NCBI GenBank assembly: GCA_027422505.1
Contig: JAPQWV010000126.1
Coordinates: 971,001 to 1,035,000 of the forward strand
DNA length: 64,000 nt
Direction: 5' to 3'
DNA from: Craterostigma plantagineum
Lineage: Eukaryota; Streptophyta; Magnoliopsida; Lamiales; Linderniaceae
The translations under genes were made by a program, and so were the position numbers. Shown here piece by piece: positions 12,055 through 23,511 of the stretch; the first letter of the stretch is position 1, and each line of letters begins with the position of its first letter. The notes below the pieces were generated by a model. The model saw only the letters and a program-made list of their open reading frames with translations. It did not search any database and was not told where the DNA came from.

Positions 12055-15000
12055 ATGACGATAACAAAGATGTCAATTGAAAAGTTCGACAGAAATGTCA
12101 ACTTTGCAATGTGGAGTGTCTCAAGATGGAGGCCATACTCATTCAAGACGGTTGCGAGGTGGCGCTTGAAGGCGTAAAGAAGAAACCAACCGAAATGAAG
12201 GACGATCAATTTAATGAATTGGACAAGAAAGCCAGATCGGCTATTATCTTAAATCTCTCTTACGAGGTTTTACAAGAAGTTGCCACGGAGACGACGGCCA
12301 TGGGTATGTGGAATGCGTTAAAAGCTATCTACATGAAGAAGACTAAGGAGAACATGCTTTATTTAAAGCAGAAGCTTTACAGTATGAAAATGACGGAAGG
12401 TACTTCTATACTATCGCATCTCGATAAATTCGACTCTATCATTATTGATTTGGCGAACGTAGAAGTAAAAGTGACGGACGAAGATCATGCCATAATATTG
12501 TTGTGTTCCCTTCCCTCGTCTTTAAAGCATTTTCGTGACACCATAATCTATGGGAAAGATACGATATCATATGCTAGTGTCAAATCCGCTTTACAATCGA
12601 AAGAACAGATAGACAGGGATATTACGGGAGAAACAAGTGGTAGCCAGGCAGAAGGCATGTTTGCACGGGGAAGACCAGAAAGTAGAGATGCTGAAAGTAG
12701 CAGATCTAAAGAAAGGTCGAAATCCAGGTACAGAAATAAAGTCTGTAATTTTTGCAAGAAAAAGGGACACATTAAAGCTGATTGTTTTAAATTAAAAAAT
12801 AAGGAGAAAAATAATCAGCAATTTAATAAACCCGCCGAAGCTAGTTTAGCTGCTGATGAGAGCGATGGAACTATTTTTGTAGCAACTGCAAATATTGTTA
12901 GGTCTGATAATGAGTGGATCTTAGATTCGGGTTGTTCTTACCACATAAGTCGGAGTCGGGACTGTTTTTCCACATATGAAAATTTTGATGGTGGATATGT
13001 CTTAATGGGAAATGATGCTCCGTGTAAAGTTGTTGGTAAAGGCACAGTTAGGATCAAGATGTTCGACGGAATCATCCGAACGCTCACAGAAGTCAGACAT
13101 GTTCCAGATATGAAGAGAAATCTTGTCTCTTTAGGCACACTTGAATCTCAAGGGTGCAGGTTCTCAGGTGAAGGTGGAGTTTTGAAAATTGCCAGAGGTG
13201 CCCTTATCGTGATGAAAGCTTGCAGGTCTGGAAATTTATATATTTTGCAGGGAACTACTGTTACAGGTTCCGCTGCAGTTTCGACATCCCCGGAGGTTGA
13301 TACCACGAGATTATGGCATATGCGTCTTGGACACATGGGAGAAAAAGGCTTGACGATTTTGAGCAAGCGGGGCCTACTTTGCGGTCAAAGTACAGGTAAG
13401 ATGGACTTTTGCGAACACTGTATTTTTGGGAAGCAGAAACGAGTCAGCTTCAATTCGCCAGCAGTCCACAGGACGAAAGGTACTTTGGACTATATTCATT
13501 CTGATGTATGGGGTCCTTCTCGTGTTCCGTCCAAAGGTGGTGCAAGATATATGTTGACTTTCATTGATGATTTTTCAAGGAAAGTCTGGGTCTATTTTCT
13601 TAAGCAGAAAAGTGATGTTTTCCTAACGTTTAAACAATGGAAGGCTTTGATTGAAAAGCAGACAGGAAAACAGATCAAGCGGTTGCGGACAGATAATGGC
13701 TTAGAATTTTGCGGAAGCGAGTTCAATGAGTTCTGCAAGAATGAAGGAATTGCTCGACATCACACTGTTCGAATGACGCCTCAACAAAATGGTGTTGCCG
13801 AGCGCATGAACCGAACGCTTTTAGAGAGAGCTCGATGTATGATCTCCAACGCTGGGTTGACAAATGATTTTTGGGCTGAAGCTATCGCTGCAGCATGTTA
13901 TATTGTCAACCGTTCACCGTGTTCACCGATCAATTTTAAGACTCCTGAGGAAGTATGGTCAGGTACTCCTGCTGATTACTCAAACTTAAGAATATTTGGG
14001 TGCCCAGCTTATATGCACGTAAACGAGGGAAAATTAGAGCCTAGAGCTAAGAAATGTATTTTCCTTGGTTACGCTTCAGGGGTGAAAGGATATAGACTAT
14101 ATAATCCTGATCCCAAGTCACCCAAATTTATAATTAGCAGAGATGTTACGTTTGACGAGTCTTCTATGTTACATCCTTCAAAAGAGTCTACTAATCTTTC
14201 TAATGAAGAGAAGAAGGATAGTGTACACAGCGAGGTGGAGCTCGAGATCAACAAAGATCCTTCAGATGACCCTGCTACGAGTTCAACAGATCAAGAGGAT
14301 GAGGCAGAACGTGATTCAGATACTGTTGAAGATGACAGCACCGAGCAGGAATATTCTATAGCCAGAGATAGGGAGAGACGGGAGATTCGACTACCACAGC
14401 GGTACGTAAATTTAGTTTCGTATGCTTTATCAGTGGCGCAAGAAACAGGTGGAGGCGGCGAACCTTCTACCTATTCGGAGGCAATTAGCGATGTTAATTC
14501 TGATAAGTGGCTGGTAGCGATGAATGAAGAAATGGAGTCTCTGCACAAGAACGGTACGTGGATTCTTGTGCTACCGCCAAAGAAAAAGAAAATAGTCGGA
14601 TGTAAGTGGGTCTTCAAGAAAAAAGAAGGTTTATCTGGTTCTGACGATGCAAGGTATAAAGCACGATTAGTCGCGAAAGGCTATAGTCAGGTACAAGGTG
14701 TAGATTTTAATGAGGTGTTCTCACCTGTTGTTAGACATAGCTCTATTCGTGTATTACTTGCATTCGTTGCCATGTATAACTTGGAGTTAGAACAGCTCGA
14801 CGTCAAGACGGCGTTCTTACATGGTGATTTAGATGAACAGATATATATGAAGCAACCTGAAGGCTTCATAGTTGAAGGCAAGGAAGACCAAGTTTGCCTG
14901 TTGAAGAAATCCTTATACGGATTAAAGCAGTCTCCAAGACAGTGGTATAAACGGTTTGATTCTTTCATGTTGGGTCATGGTTTCTCCAGGAGCAAGTATG

Positions 15001-15467
15001 ATAGTTGTGTTTACTTCCGGAAGTTAAATGACAGTTCGTTCATTTATCTGTTGTTATATGTTGATGACATGCTCATTGCGGCTAAGAATCTTGCAGAAAT
15101 TCACCAGTTGAAGGCCTTATTGAATGGTGAATTTGAAATGAAGAATTTAGGAGCAGCTAAGAAGATTCTTGGTATGGAGATTAGACGTGATAGAGGAGCT
15201 GGTAAGTTGCACCTGACCCAGGAAAGTTACCTCAAGAAGGTTTTGGAGAGATTTGGCATGAGCGATGCCAAACCAGTCAGCACTCCTCTTGCTAGCCATT
15301 TTAGGCTAAGCGCTGCTCAGTCACCATCATCAGATGAGGAAGAGGCGTACATGGCACGAGTTCCTTACTCTAGGGCAGTCGGCAGTATTATGTATGCAAT
15401 GGCTCTTCCAGTTTCAAAGTTCAAACAGTGTTTGGACTTGATTGGTGTTTTAAAGTTGGTGAACTAG
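12055..15467 (+). pseudogene. Copia gag-pol polyprotein, frameshifted near its start and lacking RNase H
   Basis: An ATG at 12055 opens the gag N-terminus (MSIEKFDRNVNFAMW) but this frame is lost near 12120; the long frame then continues from KMEAILIQDG to the stop at 15465-15467. Domains in order: gag UBN2-type; CCHC zinc knuckle CNFCKKKGHIKADC (about 12750-12790); aspartic protease WILDSGCSYH (about 12914); pre-integrase RLWHMRLGHM; integrase with SDVWGPS, FIDDFSRKVW and RTDNG; reverse transcriptase with LDVKTAFLHGDL and YVDDML. After GSIMYAM the protein jumps directly to ALPVSKFKQCLDLIG, a typical copia C-terminus, so the whole RNase H segment is missing without loss of frame. No other in-frame stop exists in more than 1,100 codons. 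Confidence 0.9.
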
Positions 15468-15544
15468 CCCGTCGGGGCTATGGGAGGGAGATGGAAATAA
15501 AAGTATTTCTACATTAAGGTGGAGTAGTTTTAGGTACCAAAAGT

Positions 15545-15557
15545 CAAGGTGGAGATT
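15545..15557 (+). other. Polypurine tract of the copia element
   Basis: A purine-rich run (CAAGGTGGAGATT region) ends directly before the right LTR, the expected position for plus-strand priming. Confidence 0.75.
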
Positions 15558-16091
15558 TGTTGATTGTGACTTTTAGTACCTACCGTCCAAGCATAGCCAA
15601 CTATGCATTTTCACGTGGGCTACCAAACAATGGAAGTGGGCGCTTGACATAATGGAATGAAGAATGAGACAGCCTCATTTGTTTGACTGTGTGCGCATTC
15701 ATATTTGAATTGGATTTCGTGTGTTTACATGCTGAGCGATTGAGGGAACTCAGCCTATAAATAGGCATCATACGAAGCAGCAGAAATTGCCTCAGAGCCA
15801 CAGATACCACCACAATATCTTCAGCGAGGGTTTATTCCTCGGTCACACTTCTCCGTTATTTCTTTGTAGCTTACTCCTAGTTGTGTAGCTGCTTTTATAT
15901 CACGTCAGAGTACGTGTTTGTAATATCTCCACATAATAAAGAAGTTCTACCCTCCGGCCCGTGGACGTAGGTCATTCTGACCGAACCACGTAAATCTCGT
16001 GTCACTGTCCAAATTTATTTTTCGTCTAATTTATTTATTATCGTCATTTTTCGGGCAAAATAATTATCGGGAATTTCCGCATATCCTAACA
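15558..16091 (+). repeat. 3' LTR of the copia element
   Basis: 534 bp with the same boundaries, the same TATA box (15756-15763) and no difference from the 5' LTR found when read side by side. Transcription started here would run rightward, antisense to the inferred MYB leader. Confidence 0.97.
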
Positions 16092-17417
16092 ACATTCAAT
16101 CGATCAGTACCCATCGTCAAGAATGAAGCTCTTTGCTTCAATTTGCAGCAACGATGTTCGAATTGCGGTGAAGTCATGAGATCTTTCAATAACTAATTGA
16201 TTAAATGCCAGAGATCTTGCGGTTAGAAGGTGGATTACGGCTTATAAAAGAATTCGCTTAGATTTTACTAGTTAAACGCTTGATACCTTCTGGGGAAAAT
16301 GCAGCGATGAGCAAAGGAATCTATTCCCAGAAAAGCCCTAATCGGAGCTGAAATTCTTACAAGGAGAGCACAGATCAATGGTAAGAGATTGGACACAATG
16401 TAAAAGATTGTATCTTTTTCGAGTCCATGATCCAGAAATAGAAGAGGCAAGGGAAGTAGACAAAAATCCCAGTTGTGAATTGCGATCAAGTGAAGAAAGA
16501 ACAGAGGAAGCAAACAATTCACTCACTTATGACGGAGGTGGAGCAAGTGATGTATGTGCGGAGACAATGGTATTGGGGGTGTGCTTTGGAGTGGAGTTTC
16601 GATGCATCCAAGAAATAATAAACTGATGAGAGAGAAATATTTTCTTGAAAAAGAAAAAAGAAAAGAAAAGAAAGCCAAGTAAATATAGAAGAGATTAGAT
16701 GGCGAAACAAGGTAACAAGATATGGAAAGTTTGCATGTAATTCGGGAATTCTCGACACCTCACTTTTGTATCCATTTCTTGTGTATCCCACATTTGCATT
16801 TTTTCCTTTCTTCTTTCACATTTTTTAATTTACTTAAGACAGCGAAATGTGAAGAGAGAAGAAAACCAAGAAAGGGAAACCACACATCTTTGCACAGAAG
16901 CTTGAAACCCACCCTTGATTTTTCATGTGACTGAATGTGATGACATGTAAAGGTTAGGCATTTTACCTTTTCTTGATCTTTTCTCCGGCGATCAAAAAAA
17001 ATATGAAGGAATGAGAGATAATTCAGGACATCATGGCCATTGACCAAGAACTAGTTGATAGTTACGAGGTAGATCATAGCAAGGACTTAATAATGAATCA
17101 ATTATCAAGTCTTAAATAAATAAATAAAAAAAAATCTCGATCCTTTTGGTCTATACGATGATGTCAAAGGCAGTTAGAGTTGGAACTGGTCTATAGTTAT
17201 ACGACTTGAGTTTGTGGAATAAGTCTCTTCTATCAACTAATATTTCCAATTTCAAAATGAGTGACCAAACCAATGAAAAAAATATTCAAGAAACGTATAA
17301 CAACAATAATAATGGCCTAAAAGGGAAGTCCCTAAACGCTAATCTACAACAAGAATGAAGTTCGTGCATGTCTCCTCTAAAGCCTACACTCAAAGATGCC
17401 AATCGCCGTAAAAAGAT
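16092..17417. other. Displaced 5' leader and promoter region of the MYB gene (inferred)
   Basis: No coding gene is seen. On the minus strand there is a TATA-like TATATTTA near 16682-16689, then a CT-rich stretch (about 16660-16625) resembling a leader. A candidate splice donor, CTCCTT followed by GTAAGA, has its exon end at 16361. Together with an acceptor at 11466-11467 this would make a 5'-UTR intron that now contains the retrotransposon. GAMYB-family genes commonly have a leader intron. From about 17050 onward the DNA is AT-rich and holds the 3' flank of the receptor kinase gene. Confidence 0.4.
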
Positions 17418-20400
17418 TCATCGCAAAACTATCGAACACAGATCTTCGAGAACCATCTTCATGTCCGGCCTTTCTGAGGCTGGAAGAACGCACTTGAGAG
17501 CCACGCCGAGCATCTCCGCCATACACTTTATTACTACACCACTCTCCATTCCTTCATTGCTCAGAACGTAAGGATCAAAGCATTCGAAGGCTCGATTTTC
17601 TCCCGCCATCATACCAACCCATTCGGGCAAATCAACAACCTCAGATTTCCCAGACACAATGTCAGGAGAACACTTGCCCGTCAGCAATTCGATCACTACG
17701 ACCCCAAATGCATATACGTCGCTCTTCAGCGAAGGGCATGGCTTGCTAGTGCTTGCAAACTCGGGCGGGCTGTAGCCCAAAGCGCTCGAACTAAGCACTT
17801 GCTCGGTCGTTCCCAACGTTGTAAGAAGTCGGTGAAGGCTGTAATCCGTCAAGATAACGCTTGCGCTGGGCATTTCTATCAGTATGTTTGTTGACTTGAG
17901 GTTTCCGTGAGGAGTTGCGCTTTCGTTGTGTAGGTATTCGAGGCAACGAGCCGTGTCTAGGGCGATTTTTAGCCTATGTTCTAGAGTTAGAGGCGGGAGA
18001 GTTCTTGAATCAGTAGTGCCTGAAAAAGATCATCTTGTTAGAAATAGTTGCTTTCTTCAAAGAGAAAAAGATAGGGAAAATTACTACCGTGGAGATAAAG
18101 GGCTAAGCAAGGGGCGTCGATGAACTTGGAAATGAGGAGCTTTTCGTGTTCTTTAGGACCCCAATAGAACCCTTGGAGTGTGTTCAGACAAGGATGGCTA
18201 ATGCTTCCTAGTTTCCTCGCTTCTCTTGCAAAGTCTTTCTTGCCCTTGGCTATCCCTTCTTTGAGGAGCTTCACTGCCAAGACATGGCCTGAAGTTGAAA
18301 GCTCAGCTTTGTACAGAGTTCCATGGCAGCTCATGCCCACTGCTTCTGCTGGGGCGGCGGAGAGTTCTTCGGCGCTGAACTTCAGTGAACCGTCGAAGAG
18401 GTGTAGGTCGCCGGCCATTTTGTCAGGCGAGCAAACGCTCAGCGAATTCGTCGGGTTGTTCTGATTCTCGAATTTGGCCGAAGGTGATGGTAGTAAGTCG
18501 TCGGCTGTTTTCTTCGATTGTGTGATTTCATGGCCGCCTTTCGTTTTCTTCTCAGATTCTGTCACAGTACCTGCAAGAACTAGGACATGTTATCGGCTTC
18601 TCAAATTCTACAAACAAGATGATGATGATTTCTATTACCCTTGCTTTCACTTCTCCGACGAAACCTACAGTAGATCAACAGCGAAACAAGAGCTATGGTC
18701 GAAACTGCGGCGATTAGACCAGCGATGAGCGCAGCTCTCGCCACAGCTTTCATGCGAAATCCACGGTTCTTCGAAGAAGACAAGCTATTACCACCTCCCT
18801 GGGAAAACCCCTTATCTGTAGTGAGTACGAGCAAACTATTCCCAGGAAAAAACGAAGAAGAAGGGAACCTCTGCAAGCTCTGAGGAACAACCCCCGAGAA
18901 GTTGTTGTTAGAAACGTTGAATCCCACCATTGTCTGGGGAAGATCGTCGGGGATGCTTCCTTCTAGAAGGTTGTTCGAAAGGTCGAGGTATGCCATTTTA
19001 CGGTACCTTCCCATCTCAGTCGGGAATGGGCCCGTAAGCGAGTTATGCGATAGATTCAGCAATGTTAGGCCATCATTTAGCCCACCAACCGAAGAAGAAG
19101 TAGGTATTGCGCCAGAAAATTTGTTGAAAGAAAGGTTAATATCGGTCAGCTTACTCGAGTTAAACAGGCTAGGGAGGAGCAAACCGCTCAGTTCGTTAAG
19201 GCTGAGGTCGATCGATCCAATTTCCGGGTATGTTGTAAGAATCTGAGGAAGGCCACCTTCGAGGGAGTTGTTCGATATCTTTAAGGTTGTCAGCCTTGTG
19301 AACTGAGTCGTTTGGCTCGGTAAGGAGCCAACTAGCCCATTAGAGCTCAAGTCGAGGAGCTCGACGTAGTTTCCCCAGCCTTGAATCCTCGAAACGTTCC
19401 CCGAAAACATGTTATTGCTGAGATCGACGACTGCACAGTGGCCTACCCTCAAAGGCAATGGGCCCGAAAATTTGTTCGACGATAGGTTTAGTGTTCGTAG
19501 ATTCAGCGAAGTTATGCTCTCCACGGGGCCTGTTATAACATGATGACATCAGCAACGGTTTACTTAACCGAAAAACATTAATGAGAAAGTTAGTAACATC
19601 CATTACCTTGGAGCTGATTATGGCTTAGGTCTAATTCAGACAAGATCATCGAGCTCTCTTGAAGAAGCCCGCGTGGCAGCGGGCCCGAAAGTTGGTTGTT
19701 GCGGAGGATAATAACTCGTAGAGAAACTGCTAAACTGAACGAAGGTACATTCCCCGTAAAACTGTTTTCGCCAACGTCGAAAACCTCCAAGTTGTCAAAG
19801 TAAGGTATTCCGTCGTGGGGAAAGAGTTCGCCGGCCAAACTGTTGTAACTGATGTTCAGATATTGGACAGAGGAGATGAACTCGGGCCGTCCTAATCCTA
19901 AGTCTAAGGTTCCCGAGAAGTTATTACAGCTGAGATCGACGTAGTTTGAAGCTCCCAGTTGGGCTAAGAGGCTCATTACATCCCCCGAAAATCCATTGTT
20001 GTGGAAATCTAAGTACTTCAACGCCTTCATGCCTGAGAAGACGTTTGGGATCGGCCCTTCGAATAGGTTGTTCGAAAGGTCTAAACTTTGGAGAGATTTT
20101 AAGGAGGAGAAGTCTTCTGTAAGTCTGCTGCTGAATCTGTTGTTCGATATGGATATGTTTTGAAGCGCCGAAAGAAAGGAAATGGCGGCGAAATCGAAGG
20201 TTCCGACTAGGTTTAAATCGGCTAAAACGATCGAAGTCACTCGGCCATCGACGCACGTGATTCCAAGCCAACTATTGGGACAGCCGTCGGAGGTTAAAGA
20301 CTTGGAATCCCAGGAAACGAACAGTTTCCCTGGATTTTCTGCTTCGATTCCCTTCTTTAGTTCCATGAGTGCTTCGATGTCTGATTCTGCCGAGCTCAAT

Positions 20401-20456
20401 CGTAGTACTATCATCACAAGGATTACGCATAGAAAGGGCAAGCTTGGCATCACCAT
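17418..20456 (-). CDS. LRR receptor-like pseudokinase, At5g10020/GHR1-like
   Basis: Four exons, 20456-19607, 19529-18639, 18570-18088 and 18019-17418, join to 941 residues. Order: signal peptide (about 1-24), LRR N-cap with DGCPNSWLGITC, about 18 leucine-rich repeats, one transmembrane helix (about 548-572, AALIAGLIAAVSTIALVSLL), an Arg stop-transfer, a Ser-rich juxtamembrane region, and a kinase-like domain (about 650-935). The ATP lysine is present (AVKLL), but the catalytic loop reads PHGNLKSTN instead of HRD and the metal-binding motif reads TDYSLHR instead of DFG, so it is predicted catalytically inactive. It likely acts at the plasma membrane as a scaffold or co-receptor. The start at 20456 directly precedes the signal peptide; an in-frame upstream extension is considered leader. 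Confidence 0.9.
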
Positions 20457-22513
20457 AACTAACACCAAGGATGTGTGAGCTGAAGCAAAGTGATTGTCAG
20501 GATAAAGAAACCAAGAAGTTGTCTGCTGCCGTACAAAATCAAGAACTAAGACTGAACGAAAGATTTCAAGATTTGATGCAAGAAAACAGAGTATGTTGTC
20601 CGAAATCAGGAAAATGAAAAAATCATTAGGCAATAACGAGAAGGGTCGCCCAACACAACACCACAGCAGCAAATTTAAGAGCTCATAATTGCTTTTGAAC
20701 AATCCTGAGAAATCATAGCAGATGCCAAAAGGTGTCTCCAATAAGAACCATTTAACTTTCACAACAACTTCAGAAACAAAAAAGCTACGAATCAGCTAAA
20801 AGAAAGGGCCCAACGTATCAAGCAGTGAATGAGCATTACTCTCTCGAGCCAGGCAGCACCCACAACAGTCGAAGACAATGGGGATTTGAAGGAAAGAACA
20901 CCATATTTAGTGGTTAACAATAAATGAGATTAGGTAAAGATGCCACCTTTTTTTTTCTCTTCTCTTGCACAAGAATCAAGTAAAAAAGGACGATTGAAGA
21001 AATGCCCATCAGCCCATAAAGCTTATCCACACGACGGAGGTACCACCACAAACAATGTAGTGTGGCATTGAATGTGAGGAAGAGTAGGAAGCATATGAAA
21101 GGGACAAGAGTCAAGAAATTCAACACAAGTTCTCAAAGCAAGCAATCAAAGGGGTCAGTGGAGATTCGAAAAAAGAACGGATTTTTTGGTAGGTGAGATT
21201 AGTTATTGGCCGTAACAGTCGATGAAATCTTGAGATGGGCGTGTTGAACTTAATACTCAATCAACTAAGCAAGCTTATGTTGTAGTGCTTAAGACATGGG
21301 ATTCAATGCAATAAAGTTGCAGACATATTGTGTAAATTAGCTGCTTTGACAAAGACAGCCACAGCAGATACAACTCAGATACAACTTAGAGTGTAGTTTG
21401 ACTCGGTATTGTTCATTGTGGGTGGTCACAGCATTCAAGATTATAGGCATTTGAGCCTTATTAGAAATGGATTTTTCCCTTTGATTAAGACACATTTCAG
21501 ATTCCATACTACTTTTTTTCCTAAAACTATATTATAATGGTGGTGGTGTGGTCTCCTCACGGAATGAATTGATCTGTGCAAGAAAACAAGAATAGCTTGA
21601 GGGGAAGACAACAAAAGGGTAATTACTATTTAGTAGTTAACTGCTCATGAATTTAAAATTCTCTAAGCATTGTCAGTGTGGGACCATCTTTCGTCAAAGA
21701 TTAGAAAACTACTACGTGAGATTAAAAGTGTGATGGGATCTGACTAAAAGGCTAGCCTAACCTAACCTATGCCAGATAAGATTCCCAATCGAATGTGTTG
21801 ATAGTTTCAAAACATGCCATAATAACAAAAGCCCTTGGTTCGTTGGTAATGAATCAAATGAAAATAATAAATTTGCTATGACTTGTGGGCTAAAGTAGAG
21901 TTCAGATTCTTCTTTCATAATTTCATATCATAGTTTCAAGGCCCATCCATAGTAGGGCAAACTCGGACGTGAGAGTACATCGTACGGCTATTATTACAAA
22001 ACATCAAATTCTTATATCAGAACTTAACACATTGCATATGGATTAGTTTAATCTCGATCTTCAACAAAAGCATGCGGGCTTCAAGCAGCTAGAAAATATA
22101 CCCCATGCTTTCTTCTGCACACATCATCATAAGAGATCAATTAAGATGACTAAATATGAATTAAATTAATGAACCATCGAATCGAACTACTTTCAAGAAT
22201 ACATATATATTTTCTGGGTCGCTCGAGAATCTTTATCCTTTCCACTCAGTAAAACGAGAGTGATGATATGAGGAGAATGCGAAATCAACAGTGAAGTGAT
22301 GGTATTTGCAGAGTGGGCCCAATTGAGAATGAAAAACACAGTGAAAAAGAAAGTTTTACTACAAGAGTGTTTATAACAAGCATCATCGATCGTTACTGTA
22401 GTTCTATCCTAGTATTTTGCTACATTAATAGTCAAGACAGAAAAGACTTGCTACGCCTCTTCAGTTGGATCAAAACAATGAATGTGTTTTGATATAATAT
22501 ATATCTTAAGGTC
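20457..22513. other. Intergenic, about 2 kb
   Basis: Holds the promoter and leader of the receptor pseudokinase and the 3' flank of the NOI gene. AT-rich with only short open frames. No RNA gene or clear repeat was recognised. Confidence 0.5.
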
Positions 22514-23213
22514 TTAAAAAGATACCCTTTTGGATTGTATTTCGCGTAAGAGATGAGGTGAAATCTTGTACAAGTCTTCGTCCACAGCCTTCGCCTTCGC
22601 CTTCTTATCACTTCTCATCACTGTATTATTATTATTCCGCTTCACAGCAAAAGGGCCTTTCGACGACGAAGCTGCTTTGAATCCATTCTCAGCGTCGTCA
22701 TAATCACACACAACCCAAACATCTTTGCTGCGGCATTTCCTTACAGAACGAGGATGATAATGACGACCACGGTATTCATTATTACATCCTACGAACTTAC
22801 CCTAAAGAAAAAAAAAATCACAGAATTCAAAGATAAAAAAAAAACAAACAGTAAAAAATGCATCAAAAAGGCATACAAGATGTGTTCTTTTGGTAGTGTC
22901 ACTATTAGTAAAATCTTACTCTGCGCCTTGGAACGACGATCACAGTAGGAGAGCCGCCATTATCGTACGAGCTTTGCTGCTTTGTTATTGCAGATTCGAA
23001 GCACTGAGTGAAGGGAAGATCGTTGTAGTAATCCCAGCTCCCAAATGCTGGTATATGACGATGATGATGATGATGCCCAGCTCTCCTCCATAGGTAAAAC
23101 TCCTCCTGCAAGTATAAATGGCAGTGAAAATCAAGAAAATACTTCAAAAGGAAGTGTTGACGGTGATGGTGATGAATGTGTGTGTTTGTGAGAAACTTTC
23201 TTACATGATCCAT
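22514..23213 (-). CDS. Small NOI/RIN4-family protein
   Basis: Three exons, 23213-23205 (only MDH), 23105-22920 and 22801-22514, join to 160 residues. A NOI-like core HIPAFGSWDYYNDLPFTQCF lies near residues 22-41, following a His run. The family (RPM1-interacting protein 4-like) shares the P-x-FGxW motif, which in RIN4 is the cleavage site for the bacterial effector AvrRpt2. The C-terminal half is basic (KKAKAKAV, RSDKK) and low complexity. RIN4 itself is tethered to the plasma membrane by C-terminal cysteines; here the C-terminus is KRVSF with no such cysteines, so localisation is open. The first exon of only three codons makes the start less certain, but splice sites and frame agree. Confidence 0.75.
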
Positions 23214-23511
23214 TGTTGATGTCAAGAACTAGTTGGAAGGTGAGGGAAGGAATTGACCTACGAATCCCTTAAAGGGTAGGTTTTATATTAAGACATTTCG
23301 GATGTTTTTTTATATCTTATTTTTCAGTGATGTTAATGAGAAAAAAGACAGGAAATCAGAGAATTAAATGGGGTTTGACAGAGGTTGTATTGTAATAAGA
23401 AGGGGAATTGAATTTTTTCACTTTAATCAGGAGGATTCATTGCTTAGCCTTGTTTTGTCTCTTATTAAATGTATACTACTATGTTTAGTATATATTTATT
23501 TAATTTAGAAA

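Larger units (their letters stand above)
11481..16091 (+). mobile_element. Ty1-copia LTR retrotransposon, recently inserted, defective coding region
   Basis: A 4,611-bp element bounded by two 534-bp LTRs that both begin TG and end CA. It is flanked by a 5-bp target duplication, ACATT, at 11476-11480 and 16092-16096. A tRNA-Met type primer-binding site follows the left LTR and a purine-rich tract precedes the right LTR. The domain order protease-integrase-reverse transcriptase marks it as copia. LTRs read as identical by eye, implying very recent insertion. The coding region has a frameshift near its start and lacks RNase H, so this copy is probably mobilised by proteins from another copy. It lies antisense to the MYB gene, immediately upstream of its start codon. 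Confidence 0.97.

Noticed and set aside
12111..12125. Gag starting at GTG 12111
   Set aside because: This is only where the long frame opens after the frameshift; the homologous N-terminus is in the frame of the ATG at 12055.
20457..20762. 102-codon upstream extension of the receptor pseudokinase
   Set aside because: The ATG at 20456 directly precedes a normal signal peptide; the extension would bury it internally.
21260..21420. Possible retroelement fragment upstream of the receptor pseudokinase
   Set aside because: A few words resembled copia C-terminal coding sequence, but no continuous frame or motif could be supported.
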